Origin: Burkholderiales bacterium UBA2647
GTDB taxonomy: Bacteria; Pseudomonadota; Gammaproteobacteria; Burkholderiales; Burkholderiaceae_E
DNA length: 12,095 bases
Direction of reading: 5' to 3'
NCBI GenBank assembly: GCA_002359635.1
Contig: DENJ01000008.1
Location: 41,261-53,355, forward strand
Position 1 is the first letter of the stretch; every line of letters starts with the position of its first letter. The notes under the pieces are model-generated. The model was not told the origin of the DNA and ran no database searches. It was given only the letters and a program-made list of their open reading frames with translations. Positions 7,797-12,095 of the stretch are shown here, piece by piece. Made by a program: the position numbers and the translations under genes.

Positions 7797-7946
7797 TTCC
7801 TGAACCCCGCTTGGCAAAGCGCAGCAGAGCAAGCGGTGCTACGAGCAGATCAGCACATGTAGCCGCTTCAAGCGAACACAGCCGCAATTCCTACCAAAGG
7901 CTTGGCCTTCGCGCGCCGCTGTGGTACGTTCTCATGCCTGTAAGCC

Positions 7947-8210
7947 TTATGCCCCGCTCGGAACCACGCTCACCGTACGGCGGTTAAGGGGGCCTTTGAC
8001 CGCAAAATGCACCTTGCCGTCCGATAAGGCAAAAAGCGTGAAATCCTTGCCCACACCAACGTTCGGCCCGGGATGAAACTCGGTGCCACGCTGACGAACA
8101 ATGATCGAGCCCGCTGAAATTTGCTCACCACCGAAGACTTTGACGCCTAAGCGTTTGGATTCTGAATCGCGACCGTTGCGGGTGGAACCACCACCTTTTT
8201 TCTGTGCCAT
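7947..8210 (-). CDS. rpmA: 50S ribosomal protein L27
   Basis: 87 residues, full length. It begins MAQKKGGGSTRNGRDS, the conserved L27 N-terminus that reaches towards the peptidyl transferase centre, and continues with RLGVKVFGG and the GTEFHPGPNVGVGKD core. The frame is open upstream to 8294 (inside rplU), but MAQKKGG is the established start and is preceded by GAGGGA about 9 bases before the ATG. It lies 16 bases behind rplU and is cotranscribed. No cleavable N-terminal extension of the Firmicutes type is present. Confidence 0.98.
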   Translation of the reverse strand: MAQKKGGGSTRNGRDSESKRLGVKVFGGEQISAGSIIVRQRGTEFHPGPNVGVGKDFTLFALSDGKVHFAVKGPLNRRTVSVVPSGA

Positions 8211-8226
8211 GTCAATTCGTCCCTCT

Positions 8227-8595
8227 TCAAGCCGCAGCGGTTGCCGGTTCTGCGGCGGCAATGCCTGGTGCATCAACAATGCCCGGCGCATCAATGCGGC
8301 TAATTTCGATGCGGGTGTAATTTTGCCGATGGCCCTGACGCTTCTGATAATGCTTGCGTCGACGCATCTTAAAAATCTTCACCTTATCGTGGCGACCATG
8401 TGAAAGCACGGTGGCTTGCACGGTTGCACCGGAGACCAAGGGCGTGCCAAGCGAGATCTGGAGCGAATCGCCTACGGCAAGCACTTGATCAAGGGTGATG
8501 GTCGCGCCAATGTCTGCCGGTATCTGTTCGATATTTAATTTTTCACCGGCAACAACTTTGTATTGTTTGCCACCGGTTTTTATGACCGCATACAT
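8227..8595 (-). CDS. rplU: 50S ribosomal protein L21 with C-terminal Ala/Pro extension
   Basis: 23S rRNA-binding protein of the large subunit. The start MYAVIKTGGKQYKV (ATG 8595) is the standard L21 N-terminus, preceded by AGGAGT 7 bases upstream; the longer frame from 8616 is not needed. The core continues through KIFKMRRRKHYQKRQGHRQNYT, the conserved basic RNA-binding region. At 122 residues it is longer than the common 103. The extra tail contains the tandem motif DAPGIVDAPGI followed by Ala-rich sequence. Such tails vary freely between species, so this is unlikely to change the function. First gene of the run, with its own promoter at 8630-8659. Confidence 0.98.
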   Translation of the reverse strand: MYAVIKTGGKQYKVVAGEKLNIEQIPADIGATITLDQVLAVGDSLQISLGTPLVSGATVQATVLSHGRHDKVKIFKMRRRKHYQKRQGHRQNYTRIEISRIDAPGIVDAPGIAAAEPATAAA

Positions 8596-8629
8596 GGTCT
8601 GACTCCTATAAGTCAAAAGCGAACCCTAG

Positions 8630-8659
8630 ATTTTATGCGATTTCGCCTTACATGGTCAA
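8630..8659 (-). promoter_or_regulatory. Sigma-70-type promoter for rplU-rpmA(-obgE-proB)
   Basis: On the minus strand TTGACC (8659-8654) and TAAAAT (8635-8630) are 18 bases apart. They match the -35 and -10 consensus at 5 of 6 positions each. Transcription would begin near 8623, giving a leader of about 28 bases that carries the AGGAGT ribosome site. The strength fits a ribosomal protein operon. Confidence 0.7.
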
Positions 8660-8784
8660 ACGCTGTCTGCCGAAACAAGACATCGACCGCCTGCAAGCTA
8701 GCGTGCTTTCAGCGCCCACGAACAAGCTGTCGCTACAAACGCGCGGCTCACCGCAGTGCTCGTCACGATTTGCCAAAGGCTACC

Positions 8785-8790
8785 TATAAT
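8785..8790 (+). promoter_or_regulatory. Consensus -10 box directly before the ispB start
   Basis: A perfect TATAAT ends 6 bases before the GTG at 8797. The best -35 at 17-base spacing (8762-8767, GTCACG) matches only 3 of 6 positions. If used, transcription would begin at or within a base or two of the GTG, giving a leaderless message. Confidence 0.5.
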
Positions 8791-8796
8791 CGGATC

Positions 8797-9825
8797 GTGA
8801 ACAAAGCCCCCCTGCCCCACCCTGTTGCGCTTGCAAGTTCGCCAGCTGAGCGATTCGAGTGCATAGCAGCCGATCTCAAAGCGCTCAACGAAGTGATTCG
8901 CGAGCGACTGCATGCCGAGGTGGCACTCATTCAAACGGTGGCCGAGTACATCATCGCTGCTGGCGGCAAAAGACTTCGCCCGGTCATTCTCTGCCTTGTC
9001 AGCCGTGCGCTGCGCCAGGACGCACCGCCTGACCGTCACGCGCTCTTACTTGCTGCAGTCGTCGAGTTCATCCATACGGCAACCCTGCTCCATGATGATG
9101 TGGTTGATGAGTCCGATCTCAGGCGCGGGCGACAAACAGCCAACGCTGTTTTTGGCAATGCGGCTTCGGTGCTTGTTGGCGATTTCCTCTATTCACGATC
9201 GTTCCAAATGATGGTTGAACCAGGTTTGATGCGTGTGATGCAAGTGTTGGCCGACGCCACCAATACGATTGCCGAGGGCGAGGTGCTGCAACTCTTGAAT
9301 ATCCGCGACCCTGAGGTCGATCAAAGCAGATACCTGAAAGTCATTCGCTACAAGACCGCGAGGCTTTTTGAAGCTTCTGCGCAGCTCGCCGCCATTCTCA
9401 GCCAAGCGCCTGCTGGCGTTGAATTGGCTTGCGCCGAATTCGGCGGCCGTCTAGGTACAGCGTTCCAGCTGATCGACGATGTGCTTGACTATGAAGGACT
9501 GGCGTCCCAAACAGGCAAAAACATCGGCGATGACCTTAAAGAAGGTAAACCCACTTTACCCTTGATTTATCTGCTTCAACACGGCACCTTGTCCCAGCGC
9601 GATCTGGTCCGCAAGGCCATTGAATCAGGCGGCGTTGACCAGGACCATAGCGATTTCCAGACCATTCTGGACGCTGTCCACAGCAGCGGCGCCCTTGCCT
9701 TCACCCGCCAGCAGGCCCAACTTGAGGCATCCGCCGCCCGACAGGCGTTAAGCCTCTTGCCTGATGGCGAAGCCCAACGCGCCTTACTTGCGCTGACGGA
9801 ATACGCAACCGAGCGCAGTCATTAG
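8797..9825 (+). CDS. ispB: Polyprenyl (octaprenyl) diphosphate synthase
   Basis: Trans-prenyltransferase that extends farnesyl diphosphate with isopentenyl diphosphate to make the ubiquinone side chain. 342 residues from GTG 8797. Landmarks are GGKRLRP (56-62), the first Asp-rich motif HDDVVDESD (99-107) followed by LRRGRQTAN, the KTARLFEAS segment (186-194), the second Asp-rich motif LIDDVLDY (225-232), and KNIGDDLKEGKPTLP (241-255). The frame extends upstream to ATG 8563, but that would overlap rplU and its promoter and add an unrelated N-terminus. No ATG lies between 8638 and the conserved domain, so GTG 8797 is preferred; family proteins start about this far before the conserved helix. 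No Shine-Dalgarno precedes it. Octaprenyl length is inferred from the betaproteobacterial context. Confidence 0.93.
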   Translation: MNKAPLPHPVALASSPAERFECIAADLKALNEVIRERLHAEVALIQTVAEYIIAAGGKRLRPVILCLVSRALRQDAPPDRHALLLAAVVEFIHTATLLHDDVVDESDLRRGRQTANAVFGNAASVLVGDFLYSRSFQMMVEPGLMRVMQVLADATNTIAEGEVLQLLNIRDPEVDQSRYLKVIRYKTARLFEASAQLAAILSQAPAGVELACAEFGGRLGTAFQLIDDVLDYEGLASQTGKNIGDDLKEGKPTLPLIYLLQHGTLSQRDLVRKAIESGGVDQDHSDFQTILDAVHSSGALAFTRQQAQLEASAARQALSLLPDGEAQRALLALTEYATERSH

Positions 9826-9837
9826 GGGCGCAGTCAT
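9813..9837 (+). repeat. 10-bp direct repeat across the ispB stop codon
   Basis: GCGCAGTCAT occurs at 9813-9822 and 9828-9837, a 15-base period with the ispB TAG between them. It is followed by a small hairpin-prone CGGCTTCAGCCG without a T run, which could slow transcription but is not a convincing terminator. Confidence 0.4.
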
Positions 9838-9900
9838 GAACGGCTTCAGCCGCTGCTTAAAGGCGTAAACCAGCTATTCATCAAGCATTCACTTAGGCGC

Positions 9901-9929
9901 TTGCATTCGTCAGGGCTTACCCTTACACT
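9901..9929 (+). promoter_or_regulatory. Candidate flgM promoter with the start codon 6 bases after -10
   Basis: TTGCAT (9901-9906) and TACACT (9924-9929) are 17 bases apart, with 3 and 4 of 6 consensus matches. The ATG of flgM begins at 9936, and no ribosome site lies between, so this would again give a leaderless message. It does not resemble a sigma-28 promoter. Confidence 0.35.
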
Positions 9930-9935
9930 ACGCTG

Positions 9936-10253
9936 ATGAAATTGTCACCAACAACTCCCGGCGTTGCAAGCACTCCCCTAGGGAACCCTGCGGAAAGCAC
10001 CAAAGACACTGCTGGTCTTGGGCGTTCGGCGGATGTTTCCAAGTCTGGGGCAGCGCCAGCATCAGCAGCCTCGGCCCAGGTGGATGTTCGCGCGACCCGG
10101 ATGAATGATTTGTCCGAAGCCGCTTGGATCAATGAACCTCCGGCACTTGATACCGCCATGCTCGACCAGATCAAATCGGCGATCCGTGCCGGACATTTTG
10201 TGATCAACGAGCAGGCGATTGCTCGCGCGCTGATCGAAGACGCAAGCCGTTAA
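9936..10253 (+). CDS. flgM: Anti-sigma-28 factor FlgM
   Basis: 105 residues. The C-terminal third, ALDTAMLDQIKSAIRAGHFV followed by INEQAIARALIED, matches the FlgM pattern (aspartate, then an IK.AI..G.Y/F.I....IA..L helix pair) that binds the flagellar sigma factor FliA. The N-terminal 60 residues are rich in Ala, Ser, Pro and Thr and likely disordered, as is normal for FlgM. FlgM holds sigma-28 inactive until the hook is complete and FlgM is exported. No other recognisable flagellar gene is in the window; the usual partner flgN (about 140-160 residues) does not follow. The ATG at 9936 has no Shine-Dalgarno. Identification rests on the C-terminal motif and length, so another FlgM-fold regulator cannot be ruled out. 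Confidence 0.82.
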   Translation: MKLSPTTPGVASTPLGNPAESTKDTAGLGRSADVSKSGAAPASAASAQVDVRATRMNDLSEAAWINEPPALDTAMLDQIKSAIRAGHFVINEQAIARALIEDASR

Positions 10254-10259
10254 TCGCCC

Positions 10260-10277
10260 AGTCAGTTCATACTGACT
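10260..10277. repeat. Perfect 7-bp stem hairpin just after the flgM stop
   Basis: AGTCAGT-TCAT-ACTGACT begins 6 bases after the flgM stop codon. It could form an RNA hairpin at the mRNA 3' end, but no T run follows, so intrinsic termination is unlikely. It might instead stabilise the transcript. Confidence 0.55.
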
Positions 10278-10319
10278 CCAGTTGCCGCAAGGCGCCCCGC
10301 ATCCCCCGTCCGCAGGCCG

Positions 10320-10348
10320 AAAGGCTTGACGCATGCCAAAAGGCTTGA
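10320..10348 (+). repeat. Two 10-bp direct repeats 19 bases apart
   Basis: AAAGGCTTGA occurs at 10320-10329 and 10339-10348, a start-to-start distance of 19 bases, close to two DNA turns. This spacing is typical of paired activator sites, but no regulator is recognised. It lies in the 164-base gap between flgM and the 58-residue gene. Confidence 0.4.
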
Positions 10349-10369
10349 ATTAGCACGATTCGTCGCCAT

Positions 10370-10381
10370 CTTAAGCTTAAG
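10370..10381. promoter_or_regulatory. Perfect 12-bp palindrome, possible operator
   Basis: CTTAAGCTTAAG is fully self-complementary and sits about 36 bases before the 58-residue gene. Its last base is the first base of the GC-rich hairpin that follows. The function is unknown; an operator overlapping a promoter is one possibility. Confidence 0.4.
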
Positions 10382-10396
10382 CCCGGCGATCCGGGC
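10381..10396 (+). terminator. GC-rich hairpin, possible weak terminator or leader structure
   Basis: GCCCGG-CGAT-CCGGGC forms a perfect 6-bp stem with a 4-base loop and is followed by GCTTGTCTT, which is moderately T-rich. It could end the flgM transcript or form a structure in the leader of the 58-residue gene, whose ribosome site GGAG (10406-10409) follows. Which role applies cannot be told from the sequence. Confidence 0.4.
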
Positions 10397-10417
10397 GCTT
10401 GTCTTGGAGCATAGGCT

Positions 10418-10594
10418 ATGCAAATTGAATCGCTCTCAACAGATCTTGTGGAAAAGGCTTTCCAGTTCATTGCCAACCCTCAGGCGAAATCACTGCCAAT
10501 CGAGTTGCAACATTTGCAACCGGGCCACTGGCAAGCCCTGAGCCATTTACTTGCCGCGATTTACGCCGAAAAAGAGGTTCGCTTGCTCAATTGA
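10418..10594 (+). CDS. Small protein of 58 residues, unrecognised
   Basis: ATG 10418 is preceded by GGAG with an 8-base spacer, a good ribosome site, and the frame runs 58 codons to TGA. The product starts MQIESLSTDLVEKAFQF, continues with the core LPIELQHLQPGHWQALSHLL, and ends AAIYAEKEVRLLN. It has no signal peptide, no membrane segment and no cysteine. The pattern of hydrophobic residues suggests two short amphipathic helices around a Pro-Gly-His-Trp turn. It lies between flgM and the lipoprotein gene, separated from flgM by 164 bases with palindromes. It is not FlgN, which is more than twice as long. A role with flgM is possible from position only. I do not recognise a family. Confidence 0.65.
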   Translation: MQIESLSTDLVEKAFQFIANPQAKSLPIELQHLQPGHWQALSHLLAAIYAEKEVRLLN

Positions 10595-10632
10595 GCATGG
10601 ACGCCATCACATTGGGCTTGCGAAAGATTACA

Positions 10633-10647
10633 AAATCGTGACGATTT
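10633..10647. promoter_or_regulatory. 15-bp perfect palindrome upstream of the lipase gene, candidate operator
   Basis: AAATCGT-G-ACGATTT has two 7-base arms around a single centre base, in AT-rich DNA 61 bases before the lipoprotein start. This form is typical of sites for dimeric repressors of the TetR or MarR type. The regulator is not in the window and no clear -35/-10 pair was found. Confidence 0.5.
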
Positions 10648-10695
10648 AACCCAAATCAGTGGCAACATGTCTCCTTGTGTCAGAAAGTACAACAT

Positions 10696-10702
10696 AGGGG
10701 GA
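10696..10702 (+). promoter_or_regulatory. Ribosome binding site that decides the lipase start
   Basis: AGGGGGA stands 6 bases before ATG 10709. This is stronger than anything near the upstream in-frame ATG 10667 and supports 10709 as the start. AGGTGA, 9 bases before ATG 10790, is a weaker alternative for a shorter form. Confidence 0.7.
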
Positions 10703-10708
10703 CAAACC

Positions 10709-12094
10709 ATGGGTAACCACGATTCAAATGGCGGCGTTTCGCCAAAAGGCCAAGGCCTTGCGAAGGCCACCCGTCAGGTGAGCAACACGATGAAACTAGG
10801 CGTCATGGCAAGCGCCATTGCACTGTTTTTGGCGGGCTGTAGTTCGAGTAGCGATCCGGGTAGCTTGCTTGAAACATCGCAAGTCGTCGGCACGATGACG
10901 CGTGAAGCGCTGAACACAAGTGCCGCCGCGCCTCTGGTGGGCAGCTTGGCCAAGTGCGATGTTCAAGTCATTGGACTAAATTACCTCACCAGAGGCGTGA
11001 AGGGAGAAGAGACCAATGCGTCCGGCGTCTTGCTCTTGCCCACGGGAAGCGACCCTGCATGCAAAGCCCCCTTACCGCTGCTTGCCTACGGCCGGGGTAC
11101 CGAGGTGAGCAAAGCGCGTAGCTTGGCCAGCATGACTGACGGTGAGACAGGTGCTTTGGCTGCCTTTTTTGCTGGCCAGGGCTATGCCGTGGTGGCGAGT
11201 GACTATTTGGGATACGGCAAGTCCGCCTATAGTTTTCACCCTTATTTGCACAGTGATACCGAAGCCACAGCGACCATTGATGCTATCCGTGCCGCGCGGC
11301 AGGTTGCCCGTGAAAAGGGCCAAGCCTTATCGGGCAAACTCATGATTTATGGCTATTCGCAAGGCGGACACGTCTCGATGTCCACCCACAAAGCGATTGA
11401 GACTGACCCGGCACTCAGTGCTGAGATGGGACTTGTCTCTGCTGCTCATGGTGCAGCCCCGTCTGCACTGTCGACGGCCCTCAAAGCTGCAACGCCTGTG
11501 CTATACGGACAAGTTTTTATAACCTATGCCGTAACCGCATGGCAAAAGGTCTACGGTACGGTCTACGCCAAGCCGAGCGATGTTTTTAAAGCACCCTATG
11601 CGGACGGGATTGAATCGATGCTTCCCTCAGCAAGCACGACCTTTGAGGGTCTGCTTGCGCAAAACAAGGTGTCCCCCGATTTGGGCGATGGCTGGTTAAA
11701 CGCCATGTTCACCGATAGTTTCTTGAATGATCTGCGAAATAACCCGAATAGCGGAATGATTCAAGCGGCCAAGAAAAACGACCTTCTTGCTTCTGGCTGG
11801 ACACCCAAAGTGAACACCATGCTTTGCGCCGGAAGCGGTGACCCCGTTGTGCCTTATGCCAGTGCTCAAGCCTTAGCCGCAGCGCAGTGGAAATCAGCAG
11901 CTAATGTGGTGACGGTCGATGTTGATGTGCAAGCCAAGGGGTTTGCCCAGCAGTTATGGGCGGGTCAACCAGCAACACAAAAAGCTCGATATGGAAACAA
12001 TATCGATATATATACCAGAATTGAATATCACGGCACACTTGCATCACCGCTATGTTTTGCTGCCGTCAAGGGTCTTTTCGATCAATTCAAGTAG
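10709..12094 (+). CDS. Secreted alpha/beta-hydrolase lipoprotein (secretory lipase/esterase-like)
   Basis: 461 residues from ATG 10709, complete with a stop one base before the window end. A hydrophobic stretch MKLGVMASAIALFLAGC leads to a lipobox with Cys44, so it should be an outer- or inner-membrane lipoprotein. The sequence SSSSDPGS follows the Cys. The mature part is an alpha/beta hydrolase: GYGKSAYS region, nucleophile elbow GYSQGG (Ser217), acid loop AGSGDPVVP (Asp378) and His441 in RIEYHGT, in the order Ser-Asp-His. Cys83, Cys118, Cys373 and Cys449 could form disulfides, as in exported enzymes (inference). The layout fits the secretory lipase (LIP-type) group that acts on esters, but the substrate is unknown. 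The region before the hydrophobic core is long (27 residues), so translation from ATG 10790 would give a more standard signal peptide. Confidence 0.88.
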   Translation: MGNHDSNGGVSPKGQGLAKATRQVSNTMKLGVMASAIALFLAGCSSSSDPGSLLETSQVVGTMTREALNTSAAAPLVGSLAKCDVQVIGLNYLTRGVKGEETNASGVLLLPTGSDPACKAPLPLLAYGRGTEVSKARSLASMTDGETGALAAFFAGQGYAVVASDYLGYGKSAYSFHPYLHSDTEATATIDAIRAARQVAREKGQALSGKLMIYGYSQGGHVSMSTHKAIETDPALSAEMGLVSAAHGAAPSALSTALKAATPVLYGQVFITYAVTAWQKVYGTVYAKPSDVFKAPYADGIESMLPSASTTFEGLLAQNKVSPDLGDGWLNAMFTDSFLNDLRNNPNSGMIQAAKKNDLLASGWTPKVNTMLCAGSGDPVVPYASAQALAAAQWKSAANVVTVDVDVQAKGFAQQLWAGQPATQKARYGNNIDIYTRIEYHGTLASPLCFAAVKGLFDQFK

Positions 12095-12095
12095 G

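Noticed and set aside
7797..7946. Promoter or terminator between rpmA and obgE
   Set aside because: Only a 5-bp stem (7897-7909) without a T run was found, and no acceptable -35/-10 pair.
8563..8796. ispB starting at ATG 8563 with 78 extra residues
   Set aside because: It would overlap rplU and cover the rplU promoter, and the extra N-terminus is basic and unlike any polyprenyl synthase.
10355..10400. Sigma-28 promoter before the 58-residue gene (GGCGAT resembling the flagellar -10)
   Set aside because: No TAAA-type -35 is found at the required spacing; the GGCGAT is explained by the hairpin.
1..12095. tRNA, rRNA, CRISPR, insertion sequence, phage or integrase signatures
   Set aside because: None were seen on either strand; repeats present are short and isolated.

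Overview
The window looks like a chromosomal segment of a betaproteobacterium, probably of the order Burkholderiales. The evidence is the divergent arrangement of an octaprenyl/polyprenyl diphosphate synthase (ispB) against rplU-rpmA-obgE-proB, which is characteristic of that class, together with the protein sequences and a moderate GC content. The species cannot be named from the sequence. No RNA genes, CRISPR arrays, insertion sequences or phage genes were seen.

Left part (1-5392): a catabolic cluster around a divergent intergenic region at about 3738-3853. Leftward from it, on the minus strand and closely spaced, lie a short-chain dehydrogenase, a fumarylacetoacetate-hydrolase (FAH) family enzyme, an Ldh-family (malate/lactate/ureidoglycolate type) dehydrogenase and a D-2-hydroxyacid dehydrogenase that runs off the left edge close to its C-terminus. 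Rightward lies a full-length UxaA/GarD-family sugar-acid dehydratase. Together these enzymes could dehydrate an aldonic acid, oxidise the 2-keto-3-deoxy product at C4, hydrolyse the resulting 2,4-diketo acid to pyruvate plus a 2-hydroxy acid, and oxidise or reduce that second fragment. This resembles the non-phosphorylative L-fucose/L-rhamnose/pentonate pathways, with a UxaA-type enzyme as the dehydratase. The substrate is not determined by the sequence.

Middle (5509-8595, minus strand): the housekeeping run rplU (L21), rpmA (L27), obgE (ribosome-assembly GTPase) and proB (glutamate 5-kinase). A good sigma-70-type promoter stands in front of rplU. obgE and proB overlap by one base.

Right part (8797-12094, plus strand): ispB, then an anti-sigma-28 factor FlgM with no other flagellar gene in view, an unrecognised 58-residue protein, and a secreted alpha/beta-hydrolase lipoprotein (lipase/esterase-like) that is complete just before the window edge. 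ispB and flgM both lack a Shine-Dalgarno sequence, and each start codon begins 7 bases after the last base of a -10-like hexamer, so both may be leaderless. The short intergenic regions between flgM and the lipase hold several perfect inverted repeats.

The strongest lead for new biology is the sugar-acid cluster, followed by the leaderless candidates and the flgM/58-residue gene pair. Nothing in the window is clearly an unprecedented system.
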